DNA of 64,000 nucleotides from positions 1,550,001-1,614,000 of the forward strand of contig NZ_CP093396.1 in NCBI RefSeq assembly GCF_029027405.1, in the 5' to 3' direction. Position 1 is the stretch's first letter; every line of letters begins with the position of its first letter. The stretch is from Sulfurimonas sp. (GTDB lineage Bacteria; Campylobacterota; Campylobacteria; Campylobacterales; Sulfurimonadaceae). This document shows positions 44,597-54,316 of the stretch, one piece after another. Made by a program: the position numbers and the translations under genes. Under the pieces are notes generated by a model. The model was not told the DNA's origin. It did no database searches and saw only the letters and a program-made list of their open reading frames with translations.

Positions 44597-45738
44597 GAAG
44601 CTTTGCTCTTCTCTCTTAAGTGACGCTCTTTTAAAAGCTTTTTTATAATCTTAATATTTTGCATACTCAACTCATAACTATCATCCATCATTTTAGAGCT
44701 ATGAAAAACTTCAGTTACTGTAATGCCGTACGGGTCTTTTTTTTCTTTAGATAATTTTTCATTATCAAAAGAGTATAAATATAAGTTTTTGCGTGCTCTT
44801 TGTATATAGTAAGTTAAAACTATTTCATCACTATATTTTTTCTCGATAGCAATAACAACTCTTTGATTTTTATCATACTCTTCATCCAATTTCAAAAAGT
44901 CTCTAGCATTTTCTATACTTAAGTACCCTATATAAAATTTATTATATAAGTCATGATATCTTTGAATCGAATCCTTCATTAAAAAATTAATATCTAATAT
45001 ATGTTTTTTATGCGCCCTTATTGTTCTAGTTATCCAACTCATAGTATTGTAATATCTAAACTGATATATTTTTAGATTGTGTGCTTCTATCATTTTTGGA
45101 GATTTTACTTTTTCGATAGGTAGTAATTTTTTAGAATTTTTATCTTTTATATATTTTAGTACATTTTTTGCAGAAAACTCTTGTGTAAACCATACTTTAC
45201 AAAATGATGGAAACTGTCTTGTTCCCGTTGCACCTTCATTTAAAATTATAAGAGCCTTTATCTCATAATCTGGAAATATTATTTCTAATAGAGCCCTTTT
45301 CTTTCTTAATCGTTTTCTTAATTTCAATACTGACTTAACTAAAGTCATTTCTACAAAATACAACTCTTTATCTTTGGTTACAAACATCGCGTCAAATTCA
45401 CTAATCTCTCTACTCTTGGTTCTATAAACTATTTGCTGTTTTTCACTGATAGAAAGAGTATTTGCATATGCTTTTTGCTTGTTTTGATGAAAACCTTTCA
45501 AGATAAACTTATCTATACTTTCATTATCTCTAGCATATCTTAAAAGTTTTTCATATATAAAGTTTTCGTAAACTTCACCCTCGAAAGAGCGGTATGAACT
45601 TAAAAATAGTGTATCTTCTTCATCTATACCTTTTTTTATTAAAGAGAGTAGATGCTTAGTATTGTAATCATAGTGAAAAATATTATCTACGATGTCACTA
45701 TCATTTAAAGTTTTGATTGATTTTGAAATTTCTAGCAT
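44593..45738 (-). CDS. Unknown protein with possible nuclease-like motif
   Basis: I do not recognise this 381-residue soluble protein. Residues 52-62 (FEGEVYENFIY) and 114-135 (EFDAMFV followed by LYFVEMTLVK) could form the E, D and ExT...K pattern of a degenerate PD-(D/E)xK nuclease fold. A lysine/arginine-rich stretch (KLRKRLRKKRALLE) follows. The C-terminal half is basic with no known motif. It lies ten bases downstream of dus and ends in a stop shared with the convergent FliO-like gene. Function is open. Confidence 0.55.
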   Translation of the reverse strand: MLEISKSIKTLNDSDIVDNIFHYDYNTKHLLSLIKKGIDEEDTLFLSSYRSFEGEVYENFIYEKLLRYARDNESIDKFILKGFHQNKQKAYANTLSISEKQQIVYRTKSREISEFDAMFVTKDKELYFVEMTLVKSVLKLRKRLRKKRALLEIIFPDYEIKALIILNEGATGTRQFPSFCKVWFTQEFSAKNVLKYIKDKNSKKLLPIEKVKSPKMIEAHNLKIYQFRYYNTMSWITRTIRAHKKHILDINFLMKDSIQRYHDLYNKFYIGYLSIENARDFLKLDEEYDKNQRVVIAIEKKYSDEIVLTYYIQRARKNLYLYSFDNEKLSKEKKDPYGITVTEVFHSSKMMDDSYELSMQNIKIIKKLLKERHLREKSKAS

Positions 45739-45748
45739 TTTTTATCCA

Positions 45749-46702
45749 TTATGACACCAACTCATTGTTTTGAAAAAAATCGTCTATTACACCTCGATAT
45801 TCTGCTATATCTGAGATAGTATTGACACTATTTCTAAGAACAGAAGCACCATGATAACCTTTTGAATAAGTGTGAGTATGTTTTCTAAACATTGCTACAC
45901 CATGAGAGCCATAAAACTCTATCATCTTATCAAAATGTTCCATAATTATTTCATGCTTTAAAGCATTGTCAATATTCGTAATTCCTTCTCTTAGTTGATG
46001 GAAAATCCAAGGAGCACCAACTGCTCCTCTTCCTATCATAACTCCATCACTACCTGTATGTTCTAGTACCCATTTAGCTTTTTCGTATGAGTCTATGTCA
46101 CCATTTGCAATAACAGGTATAGATATAGCTTCTTTTATCTCTTTTATAGCGTCATAATCAACAGCTGCTTTAAATTTACCAGCACGAGTTCTACCATGAA
46201 CTGCTAAAAAATCAGCTCCACTATCTTCTACCATCTTTGCTATATCTATATGATTTTTTTTCTCAAATCCAAGTCTTATTTTAACACTTGTTAAAGATTT
46301 ATTAGAGGTATCTTTAATTGTTTTAATAATATTACCCATGAGAGGTAAGTTTAGTAAAAGTGAACTACCACTGCCATGCCCAACAACTTTTGGAACAGGA
46401 CAACCACAGTTCAAATCGATTATATCTATGCCATCTTGTTCATTTAAAATTTCTACTGCACTTTTAATTATTCCAGTATCTGCGCCAGCTATCTGAACAG
46501 AATAAGGGTCTTCTAATGGAGATTTTTGCAACATGTGAAAAGTTTTTTTTGAACCGTGAACAAGAGCATTGGAACTGAGCATTTCGCTAACAGTCAAATC
46601 TGCTCCAAATTTTTTCACAACACTTCTAAAAGGCAAATCTGTGAACCCAGCAAGAGGTGCTAGGACATAGATTGGTTTATCAAAAGAGAGGTTTTTAATC
46701 AT
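45749..46702 (-). CDS. dusB: tRNA-dihydrouridine synthase
   Basis: This FMN enzyme reduces uridine to dihydrouridine in tRNA. The 317-residue protein has APLAGFTDLPFR at the N terminus, the catalytic-cysteine loop LNCGCPVPKVVGHGSGSSLL near residue 96, VHGRTRAG near 170, NGDIDS and GVMIGRGAVGAPW near 220. The overall form is DusB-like. The start overlaps the stop of the upstream gene by one base and has no strong ribosome-binding site, so it is probably coupled. Confidence 0.92.
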   Translation of the reverse strand: MIKNLSFDKPIYVLAPLAGFTDLPFRSVVKKFGADLTVSEMLSSNALVHGSKKTFHMLQKSPLEDPYSVQIAGADTGIIKSAVEILNEQDGIDIIDLNCGCPVPKVVGHGSGSSLLLNLPLMGNIIKTIKDTSNKSLTSVKIRLGFEKKNHIDIAKMVEDSGADFLAVHGRTRAGKFKAAVDYDAIKEIKEAISIPVIANGDIDSYEKAKWVLEHTGSDGVMIGRGAVGAPWIFHQLREGITNIDNALKHEIIMEHFDKMIEFYGSHGVAMFRKHTHTYSKGYHGASVLRNSVNTISDIAEYRGVIDDFFQNNELVS

Positions 46703-47718
46703 TAAATAAATAGATTAATACTAAAGTTTTTACCAGACTCTTTTAACTCGCTATAAGCTTTAAATCTTAAGTATTCATCATTTTGTGAATTTCTCAATAT
46801 TTCATTTCCAAGAGAATTCATCTCTAAATCAAATAGCGTATATAGTCTGGCTTCTAGGGCTAATTCATTATCTTCACTTAAAGATTCAAAAAGTTTCATT
46901 CTATTTTCAGGAAGCATTCCAGCTGATAAAACTGAAGAAACTTTTATAAAGTCTTTAGCATCTAGATCTAATGTACTCAAAAGTGAGATTAAAGATTCAT
47001 TTGAAATACTTAAAGAATGTTCACCAACATTCACTCTATCAAGTACAGTATATATAGTTTCTTTATCTAATAGATTTTTATGATTTTCTATAGTACTTAA
47101 TGCACAACCTTTAATGTATTCACTATAAACTTCTTTAACTAACACTGAAGAATAATTTTCTTCATTTTTTAAGATGTTCCCAGCAGTTATATCGCCTTTA
47201 GCATATCTATTTCTTTCATTTTTGATAACTATAGGATTGTCAATTTTAAGTGCATACTTTTTTAAATCAACAACTTCACCATCATTTATTTTTTCTATTA
47301 AAGTTATTACAGCATCTAACTTTTTATTATCAGTAGTTGCTTTCAATTCTTGTGTTGGAGAGAGAGTTGTATGGTCTATTATAGTTCCAAGAAGATTATA
47401 TCTTGGTGTTTTATACACATGTCTTCTATCATCTTTTGATAAATAAGAATCAGCAATGGCATCTATAATATTTTCAAAATCTTTATCATATTTTCTAAGT
47501 CTAATATTTTCAAGCATTGCATAAAACAACATATGAAGAACACTAGCAACATAAAGAAGTAAAAGTGCGGTTGCTACCCAAAATGCTATTGGCATTGTTG
47601 GCAAAACTATACCAAAGAACTCTAGCCCTATAGTTTCTTGTGTTACATATGTGAAAATATAAGCCACAATTAGCCCAATTAATAATAATGACGCTAATGT
47701 ATATCTTTTAATTTGCAT
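46702..47718 (-). CDS. Membrane protein of unknown function
   Basis: I do not recognise this 338-residue protein. Two membrane helices lie at the N terminus (about 8-27 and 41-68), with a short loop between. A long soluble and mostly helical C-terminal part follows (about 75-338), probably cytoplasmic. A membrane protein at this place between dksA and dus is also found in Campylobacter, so it is likely conserved in the group. No catalytic motif is visible. Confidence 0.75.
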   Translation of the reverse strand: MQIKRYTLASLLLIGLIVAYIFTYVTQETIGLEFFGIVLPTMPIAFWVATALLLLYVASVLHMLFYAMLENIRLRKYDKDFENIIDAIADSYLSKDDRRHVYKTPRYNLLGTIIDHTTLSPTQELKATTDNKKLDAVITLIEKINDGEVVDLKKYALKIDNPIVIKNERNRYAKGDITAGNILKNEENYSSVLVKEVYSEYIKGCALSTIENHKNLLDKETIYTVLDRVNVGEHSLSISNESLISLLSTLDLDAKDFIKVSSVLSAGMLPENRMKLFESLSEDNELALEARLYTLFDLEMNSLGNEILRNSQNDEYLRFKAYSELKESGKNFSINLFI

Positions 47719-47731
47719 ATCTATTCCTTAA

Positions 47732-48088
47732 TTAATTTGATTTTTCTACAATCTCTCTACAATCAATACAATATATTGCATGAGGTTTTACTTTTAAACG
47801 CTGAAAACCAATAGGGTCTTCACACATTTCACAAATTCCATATTCGCCAGAAGAAATTTTTCCTAATGTAACTTTAATCTCTGCTAATTCTTTTGTTTGC
47901 TGAAAAACAATCGCACTCTCAACCATAGAATTATTATTTACAGCTGCATGGTCACCTTCATCATTTAACTCTAATGCATTAAGTTGACTTAACTCATCAT
48001 TAACACCTGAAATATTCTTTTGTATCTGTACTTCTCTACTTTCTAAAATCTCTTTAAAGTAACTTAATTCACTTGCTTGCACTAACAA
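47732..48088 (-). CDS. dksA: DksA/TraR family zinc-finger protein
   Basis: The 118-residue protein has a coiled-coil-like N-terminal part (ELSYFKEILESREVQIQKNI) with an acidic centre, and a four-cysteine zinc finger CEMCEDPIGFQRLKVKP...CIDC at about 91-113. DksA-type proteins bind RNA polymerase in the secondary channel and work with ppGpp. It is shorter than E. coli DksA (151) but fits the Campylobacterota form. It lies three bases after rlmH. Confidence 0.85.
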   Translation of the reverse strand: MLVQASELSYFKEILESREVQIQKNISGVNDELSQLNALELNDEGDHAAVNNNSMVESAIVFQQTKELAEIKVTLGKISSGEYGICEMCEDPIGFQRLKVKPHAIYCIDCREIVEKSN

Positions 48089-48091
48089 TCC

Positions 48092-48550
48092 TTATTTATG
48101 ATATGGGTGATTATTCAATATAGAAAAACCTCTATAAATTTGTTCTAGCAAAACTGCTTTTGCTATTTTATGACTCATTGTAATATTTCCTAAACTTATA
48201 ACAGCATCACTGCTTTTTAAAAAATCTTCTTCAAGTCCATAAGCTCCACCTATGAAAAATTTAATGGTTATTTTATCATTTAATAGCTTACTAAATTCAA
48301 AACTATCAATTAATTTTCCTTTTGGGTGCAAACTTATAGAAAAACCCTTATTTTTATGTCCATTAAAAGCTCTACTATAAGCCTGTTTTGAGGCATTTGA
48401 TGAAATAGTGTGTGATTTTGCTACATCTTTTGGAAAAAGTTCAATATCTTGCACTTTTGCGAAGCGACTTATCATTTTTGTGAGTTCTTTGTACAAAGGG
48501 TCATAAATAGAATGATCTTTTTTTGCAATACTTACTATGTCAATATTCAT
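48092..48550 (-). CDS. rlmH: 23S rRNA pseudouridine-1915 N3-methyltransferase RlmH
   Basis: RlmH methylates pseudouridine 1915 in helix 69 of 23S rRNA. The 152-residue SPOUT-fold protein has the SAM-binding knot segment [12 protein letters not shown] near residue 105, [13 protein letters not shown] near 125, and the C-terminal [16 protein letters not shown], which is the RlmH signature. It overlaps thiE by four bases. Length is standard. Confidence 0.94.
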   Translation of the reverse strand: MNIDIVSIAKKDHSIYDPLYKELTKMISRFAKVQDIELFPKDVAKSHTISSNASKQAYSRAFNGHKNKGFSISLHPKGKLIDSFEFSKLLNDKITIKFFIGGAYGLEEDFLKSSDAVISLGNITMSHKIAKAVLLEQIYRGFSILNNHPYHK

Positions 48551-49110
48551 TTTATTAGTCCACTACCAATAACATTATAAGTAATATTATCAAATTTATC
48601 ATCTAATTTAACACCACCAATAGCAGCTACTAAATGCTTTGACTTTGTTGCAATAGCGTCTATACTATTACCAAGTATATTACTTATATCTTTTTTTGTT
48701 GTTGTATCTCTATATGCACCTAAACCTATATAGTTTAAGTCCATTTTATTTGCTTCAAGAATTTCTTTTTCATTATGAGTTGATATGCCAAGAAGTTTTT
48801 CACTTCCTATAACTTTTCTAACAATTTTTACTGCTTTAAAAATATCGGCATCTATACTTTTTAAATCTTCTTGTCCAAGATGAACTCCATCGCAATACTC
48901 GATAAGTTCATAGGCATCATTAACAATCAAAAAACCATCATATTTTTTTCGCAATTGAATAAGTTGTTGTTTTATAAAAGTGACATCAGCATTTTTATTT
49001 CTATATTGGATTATTACAGCATTGTGTCTCTTAGCAAAGTCTACAAACTTTTCTAAAGATAGTTTGTGTCTATCTAATAAATCTTGATCACAAAGTGCAT
49101 AAAGCTGCAT
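48547..49110 (-). CDS. Thiamine phosphate synthase-like protein
   Basis: The 187-residue TIM-barrel protein resembles ThiE/TenI. It begins MQLYALCD, has [10 protein letters not shown] near residue 35, [22 protein letters not shown] near 62-83, and a phosphate-loop-like end (VAAIGGV). True ThiE joins the pyrimidine and thiazole units of thiamine; TenI-like relatives act in thiazole formation. The protein is shorter than E. coli ThiE (211), as in other Campylobacterota. It shares one base with accD. Confidence 0.78.
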   Translation of the reverse strand: MQLYALCDQDLLDRHKLSLEKFVDFAKRHNAVIIQYRNKNADVTFIKQQLIQLRKKYDGFLIVNDAYELIEYCDGVHLGQEDLKSIDADIFKAVKIVRKVIGSEKLLGISTHNEKEILEANKMDLNYIGLGAYRDTTTKKDISNILGNSIDAIATKSKHLVAAIGGVKLDDKFDNITYNVIGSGLIK

Positions 49111-49955
49111 TAAGCAGCTTTAAAAAGGGTCAGAAGGTCTGAAAGGGTCTTTTTAAGTTCATTTCTATTTACAATCATATCAATTGCACCTTTTTCAAGT
49201 AAAAACTCTGCTCTTTGAAACCCATCTGGAAGGGCTTCCCCAATAGTTTGCTCTATAACTCTTTGTCCAGCAAAGCCAACAAGTGCACCTGGTTCAGCAA
49301 TAATAATATCTCCAAGAGTTGCAAAAGAAGCACTTACTCCACCCATAGTTGGATCAGTTAAAACTGAAATATAGGGAAGGTTACTCTTGGCCAATTTAGC
49401 AAGTGCTGCAGAAGTTTTACTCATTTGTAGGAGAGAGAATGTACTCTCTTGCATTCTAGCTCCACCGCTTGCACTAAAGATTATTAAACCTTGTTTTTTT
49501 TCTATTGCTCTATGAACCGCTCTTACAATTTTCTCACCCTCAACAGAACCAAGAGAACCGCCCATAAAAGAAAAGTCAAAAATAACTATTTGTGTATCAA
49601 CACCATTTATTTTTACTTCTCCACTAACAACTGATGATTTTCTACCAGTTTTAGCTTCACCTTCTTCTATACGCTTTTTATAAGATTTTTTATCAGTAAA
49701 TTTAAGTGGGTCAACAGGTGCAAGAGTTGAATCATATTCTACAAAACTATCTTCATCGGCTAAAAGTTCTAGACGCTCCTTAACACCAATACGAAGATGA
49801 TAGTCACATTTAGGACAAACATAGTTTTGGTTTTCTACTTCTTTATAATACATTAATGATTGGCAAGATTTACATTTTACCCAGTGAGTAGATGAATCAG
49901 TATTTGTTATTTGTTTTTTATCAGAGTTAAAAGAAAAAATGCTAAGTAGGTTCAA
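49110..49955 (-). CDS. accD: Acetyl-CoA carboxylase carboxyltransferase subunit beta
   Basis: AccD is the zinc-containing subunit of the carboxyltransferase that makes malonyl-CoA. The four-cysteine finger is CKSCQS...CPKCDYH at residues 28-53. The crotonase-like core follows ([33 protein letters not shown]). The start is TTG with AAGGA six to seven bases upstream and a TATAAT further up. It heads the accD-thiE-rlmH-dksA-unknown-dus run. The neighbouring upstream side is the insertion-sequence scar. Confidence 0.93.
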   Translation of the reverse strand: MNLLSIFSFNSDKKQITNTDSSTHWVKCKSCQSLMYYKEVENQNYVCPKCDYHLRIGVKERLELLADEDSFVEYDSTLAPVDPLKFTDKKSYKKRIEEGEAKTGRKSSVVSGEVKINGVDTQIVIFDFSFMGGSLGSVEGEKIVRAVHRAIEKKQGLIIFSASGGARMQESTFSLLQMSKTSAALAKLAKSNLPYISVLTDPTMGGVSASFATLGDIIIAEPGALVGFAGQRVIEQTIGEALPDGFQRAEFLLEKGAIDMIVNRNELKKTLSDLLTLFKAA

Positions 49956-49986
49956 AAAATATCCTTAAATATAAAAAATTATCGCG

Positions 49987-49992
49987 ATTATA
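49987..49992 (-). promoter_or_regulatory. Predicted -10 box of the accD operon
   Basis: A minus-strand GATATAATC lies about 32 bases before the accD TTG. It remains intact although the region just upstream has been rearranged. Bases 49993-50060 hold nothing else recognisable. Confidence 0.5.
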
Positions 49993-50060
49993 TCAAATTT
50001 ATACTTTTTCATTGCTTTAAAACTAGATTATTTTCTAAATTTTCATTAACATTTAAGCGT

Positions 50061-50192
50061 CTAAACTACTTCTGTATTTTTTTTATAAAATAAAGATAAA
50101 TATATGCCAAAAGCAATCAAAATAGCACCTATAAAATAATAGATTTTTAAAGTTTCACTTAAAATTATTGTAGCTAAAACAATACTGAATAT
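50061..50192 (-). pseudogene. C-terminal fragment of an EamA/DMT transporter
   Basis: The minus strand encodes 43 residues, starting IFSIVLATIILSETL and ending IGAILIAFGIYLSLFY plus a short basic tail. This is the last two membrane helices of an EamA (drug/metabolite transporter) protein. An in-frame stop lies immediately upstream of the first codon, so the rest of the gene is missing. The fragment begins eight bases after the stop of the broken ligase gene, which marks a rearrangement junction near 50195. Confidence 0.75.
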
Positions 50193-50200
50193 TTAACTTT

Positions 50201-50980
50201 TTATGGTATTACATTTTTAATTGACTCCTTTTTTCCAATCGAAGAATAATTAATTTTTTCAATATATTCTATGTTAAATGGAATTGATAAAATACCAAAA
50301 CTCTGATTAATAAGATCTCTAATTTCTTTTTTTGAAATACTTCTTGTAGCTTCCAAACTAATAGTAATTTGTTCGTTTTTAAGTGTATTTTCTTTATAAA
50401 TAGGAGTAATTATTACTCCTTTTATACCATCAATAGTTTCAATAATTGATTCAATTTGAGCCGTTGCAATTCTTTTTCCAGCAATTTTAATAATTCTACC
50501 ACTTCTTCCAAGTAATTTAAACTTATTACCTTTAAATGAGACAATGTCTTCAGTGTTAAATGTTTTTGGAAGTTTTTTGATTTTATCTTGAATTATATAG
50601 TTTGATATGTATGGTGATGAAATACTTAATTGATTATTTAATTCACTAAGAATAACAGAGTCTAATGCTGACCATAACTCAGTTGAACTTTTTTTATATG
50701 CTATGCCACCAGTTTCAGTTGATCCAAAAAGTTGAAATATTTGTGTATTAAACTTATTTTCAAATTCATATACTTCTGCTATTGATAGCGGAGCCGTAGA
50801 TGAGACAAAAGTACAATTATTAAGATTATTAGTGTCTTGTACTTTACTCAATGCTTTTATAAATACGGGAGTAGTAATAAAAAGAGTTTTATCTATACTG
50901 TTAGCCTCTTTAATCAAATCATAAGGTAAGAAATCATCTTTTATAATTGAACCCTCTGAACAATCAAGCAATTTAACTTA
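50201..50980 (-). pseudogene. 3' part of an adenylate-forming ligase gene
   Basis: About 256 residues of an AMP-binding (ANL) enzyme remain, from the middle of the protein to its natural C terminus. The segment FGSTETGGIAY, TEDIVSFKGNKFKLLGRSGRI and KIAGKRIATAQIE match the A5-A8 region of acyl-CoA/acyl-ACP synthetases. The first half, with the P-loop, is absent. The frame is closed by a stop at 50976-50978 where the IS5-type element begins. It is almost certainly non-functional. The substrate and original operon are unknown. Confidence 0.8.
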
Positions 50981-51300
50981 ACCTCCCTCAAACCAAGAAT
51001 TAGCTAAAATAAATATACTAAGAAGCCAAGTTTGAGGGATAAATATGCAACTAAGTTTTTTTGACCATGCCATGAAATACCAAGGTGGTAAGAAGAGTAT
51101 GAAGTTTTTAAATGAGATGAAAGAGATTATTCCATTTGAAGCTATTGAGAAGATACTTATAGAGAAAAATGTATACAAACCCAACAAAGGTAAGACAGGA
51201 AGACCATCTATTCCATCAAAGATATTAGTAGGCTCACTTTTTTTACAAAACTGGTATGGATTATACTACCCCAATATGTCAAGACAACTTTTTCAAAAAT
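50981..51300 (+). mobile_element. 5' fragment of an IS5-type insertion sequence
   Basis: The fragment begins at about 50981 after TTAA, which fits the YTAR target used by some IS5 elements. CCCTCAAAC (50985-50993) and GTTTGAGGG (51030-51038) form an inverted repeat in front of the transposase gene. The fragment is cut at about 51300 by the IS3-type element, and its 3' part with the remaining DDE residues and right end is missing. Confidence 0.65.
51045..51300 (+). pseudogene. Truncated IS5-family transposase (first 85 residues)
   Basis: The reading frame begins MQLSFFDHAMKYQGG and includes TGRPSIPSKILVGSLFLQNWYGL, the N-terminal signature of IS5/IS1182-like transposases. After about residue 85 the frame runs into the end of the IS3-type element and closes 15 codons later. 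All DDE residues are absent, so it cannot be active. Confidence 0.8.
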
Positions 51301-52557
51301 CTAATTCCCTAAATACCTGTTACCCTATGCTACATTTTCACTAGATTTAGTGTAATTCTCATCATTGATTTTTAAACTATCATAATAAACATTCATAGGT
51401 TTTTTATATTTCAATGTCTCATGAAATCTTCTATGATTATAAAATTCTATATAATCCTTAACATCACTTTTGAGAATTGATACTCTCTCATATTCATTGA
51501 GGTATATTTTTTCAACTTTAGCACTTCTCCAGAACCTCTCAATACAAATATTATCTGTTGCTCTACCTTTACCATCCATAGAGATAATTATGTCATTATC
51601 TTTTAATGTTTGAGTGTGGATACAGCTTGTATATTGTGACCCTTGATCAGTATTAAATATCTCAGGCTTACCATAGAGTGCGAGTGCTTCATCTAGTACA
51701 CCCATGACTAAATCTGTATCCATTGTGTTGGATATTCGCCAAGATAATATTGCTTTAGAATACCAATCAATTATGGCAGCCATATAGACCATACCACCTT
51801 TAATTTTAATATAGGTTATATCTGTTGACCATACTTGGTTTGCTCTTACGATATCTAATCCTCTTATTTTGTAAGAGTATTTATGATGTTGCTTGTCCGC
51901 CCATGTATTTAGTGGTCTTACAGCTAAAACAGCCTGTAATCCTAACTCTCTACGGTATGCCAGCACTGTGTTGGGACTGACACGAAAACCATCCTCTAGT
52001 AGTTGATAATACACTTTCATATAGCCATAGCTTGGTATCTCTTCAAATACTTTTTCTATATGTTTTTTAATTACATTTTTAGCAAGATTTACCATTGGTG
52101 CATAGAACAAATTACTTCTGTTATAGTTAATAAGATTACATTGTTTTACAACTGATAATGCCTTATTTTCATCTCTATCAATCAACTCCTTTTTATAGCT
52201 AGAGTCCAAGCTGCTTAACTTTCCCACCGCCCAGTCCTTCTCTACTGTTAGTTGACCTACAACCTTTGCATATTCATCAAGTTTAGCTTGTAATCTTACA
52301 TTCTCTTCTTTGTACTCTTTAATTACTTTTGCAGGTTCCATCGCAACTTCTGCATTTTCCAAAAATATCTTCTTCCAATTTTGTAAGTTTTTTGGTGTGA
52401 TATTATTTACACTTGCTATTTCATTTAGTGTCTTATCTTCTTTTAAAACTTCTAAAACTAACTTTGTCTTGAATTCTGCTGTATATGTTGTTCTTTTTCG
52501 ACTCATAAGATTACCTTCTATTTTTATTGTTTAATTTTACTCTTTTAAGAATTAAAC
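51300..52557 (-). mobile_element. IS3-family insertion sequence, apparently intact
   Basis: About 1.26 kb. Imperfect ends can be aligned: CTAATTCCCTAAA at 51301-51313 and, on the other strand, TTTAATTCTTAAAA at 52556-52543 (about 11 of 14 matching). The element contains a single uninterrupted transposase gene. Its left side abuts the truncated IS5 transposase and its right side the truncated RHS-like gene. No target duplication can be recognised, because the flanks come from different genes. Exact ends are uncertain by several bases. Confidence 0.7.
51325..52506 (-). CDS. IS3-family transposase, single fused OrfAB
   Basis: The 393-residue protein combines an N-terminal helix-turn-helix of the HTH_Tnp type (RTTYTAEFKTKLVLEVLKE, 6-24), a leucine-zipper-like helix (about 60-90), and an HTH_21-like region (about 145-190). 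The catalytic rve domain follows. The catalytic triad is D229 (WSTDITYI), D287 (NTDQGSQY) and E323 (ERFWRS), with the classic 35-residue D-E spacing. In most IS3 elements orfA and orfB are joined by a programmed frameshift; here they are one open frame. The element looks capable of transposition. Confidence 0.9.
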   Translation of the reverse strand: MSRKRTTYTAEFKTKLVLEVLKEDKTLNEIASVNNITPKNLQNWKKIFLENAEVAMEPAKVIKEYKEENVRLQAKLDEYAKVVGQLTVEKDWAVGKLSSLDSSYKKELIDRDENKALSVVKQCNLINYNRSNLFYAPMVNLAKNVIKKHIEKVFEEIPSYGYMKVYYQLLEDGFRVSPNTVLAYRRELGLQAVLAVRPLNTWADKQHHKYSYKIRGLDIVRANQVWSTDITYIKIKGGMVYMAAIIDWYSKAILSWRISNTMDTDLVMGVLDEALALYGKPEIFNTDQGSQYTSCIHTQTLKDNDIIISMDGKGRATDNICIERFWRSAKVEKIYLNEYERVSILKSDVKDYIEFYNHRRFHETLKYKKPMNVYYDSLKINDENYTKSSENVA

Positions 52558-54254
52558 TTTAGAAATAGTTGTTTGATTTTCTTGGGGTAGTATATAGTCT
52601 CATTTGATAAGTTATAGTCTCTTATACTTGTTGTAGTTGCACCGTTAGTCTCAATTGTATTTTTTTGTTTCATTAGTATATCTGTATCAAATGTATATGT
52701 TTGAGAGTAGTTTGTAGTTTTACTTAGTCCACTTGGCATCTGAGTTGTTATACTACTTGGAACTCTTTTCTTAGTTACTTGGTCTTTTTGGGTTTGGTAG
52801 TTTATAGTTTTTACTACTTCACACTTATTTAAAGTAGTGCTTAAGCCATCTATACTTGAAGAGCTATTAAATATATCTCCGCTTGCTATGATTGTTTTAC
52901 TAACTAGAGAACCATCAGCTAAGAAGTAGTCTCTGTAAGTTACAACATCTCCGCTAGCTTTATTTACTATAGTTTCATTATAGGTATCATTTGCACTGTT
53001 TGAAAAGCTCCAGATTCCTTGCTGGGCATCTGTAACTTTTATGACCTTACCATTTGCATCAAACTCATGTATAAACTCATTACCGTTTGGTTCTGTCTCA
53101 CTTATCATAAGATGTTCTTCATAAGTGAACTTGTAGTCTGAGTTATCTTCATAGCTTACATTTATGAGGTCTTTGTTTGCATCTATAGATATACTATTTA
53201 TTTGTCCATGAGGTGTTGTAATAGAAGTAACTATATTATTAGCATCTCTGTTTATGGTAGTTGTATTTGAAAAGGCATCTGAGATGGAGGTAAGAGAGTT
53301 ATTTGAGTTGTAAGCAAATGAATAGAGAGTTTTATCTGTATAGTTATCTTTAGTAAGTGTATGATTATTATTTGAGTCAAAGATATAGCTTTTATCTCCT
53401 AAGGTAACTATAGTACTATTGTTCTTTTGTGATTTATAATCTTTGATGTTTAGAGAAGTTCCACTTCCTAGATAAATATAGTCTGCATCTAGAGTATGAT
53501 GTAGGTTTAGGCTCCATCCATGGGCTATTGTCTTGTTGTTTAGATATTCACTTTGGTAATGGAGGTTTATCTCACTTCCTATTAGTTCTATATCTTCATG
53601 GAATATTCCTGAGGTTGGAGAAACGAAGGAGCCTACTGGTATATTTCTACATCTCTTTGTATCTTCATCTTCTACTTTTATGCATCTGTACTCTTTTTTA
53701 CAATCTTGGGTTCTTTCTTGTATAGATGCTGATAGATTTGTACATTCATCTGCACGATTATTGTCTTCTTGATAGTTGAAGAGGACTTGTTCGTTATTTG
53801 CTAATGGTTGGAAAGTTGTGTTTGGGAGTTTGCAGGTTGGGGTTGGAACTCTACAAGAAATTGTACCTGAATCCCATACCTCTGGACTTACACATGCTGG
53901 ATTGATTCCATAAATATCAGGAAATCTACAACCTACTGGTGATGTATTTAAATAAGCTGTATCTTGAACCCATCCTGCTGTACAAGTAAAATCACCGTAA
54001 ATAATATATCTTGAAGTCCAACCATAATTAAAAGTTACAGTTGCTCCTCTACAGGTAAGATTAGAAAGATTTACATTAGTAGGTGGAGTAAAACTTTGTA
54101 TTCCATTTAAGCAACCTTCATGGTCACCAAAACTATAGCTCCCTATATATGTTTTTCCAGTTATAAAAGCCGTTCCAGATTTTACTTTTACAGCAAAAAT
54201 AGGACTTGTAAATAACAAACCAGCTAATATAAAAAACATCTTAAATAACTTCAT
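52545..54254 (-). pseudogene. RHS/YD-repeat-like secreted protein gene truncated by the IS3 element
   Basis: The remaining 569 residues start with a signal peptide (1-21, cleavage after IFA). A cysteine-rich region (about 45-215) follows, and then an RHS-type start (PVGSFVSPTSGIFHEDIELIG, GWSLNLHHTL). Strand-rich YD-like repeats come next (FDSNNNHTL, FAYNSNNSLTSISDAF, EFDANGKVIKVTD). The last few codons and the TAA stop come from the end of the IS3 element, so the C-terminal shell and any tip domain are missing. AAAAGG seven bases before the ATG supports the start. It lies 62 bases after the last type II secretion gene. Confidence 0.75.
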
Positions 54255-54316
54255 AACAAAACCTTTTGTGAAAAATTATTTATTAATGTATCTTAAAAAC
54301 TCTTATACTATTCTTT

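Noticed and set aside
46702-47718. Envelope-sensor or transporter function for the two-helix membrane protein
   Set aside because: No motif supports it; only the topology is visible, so I left the function open.
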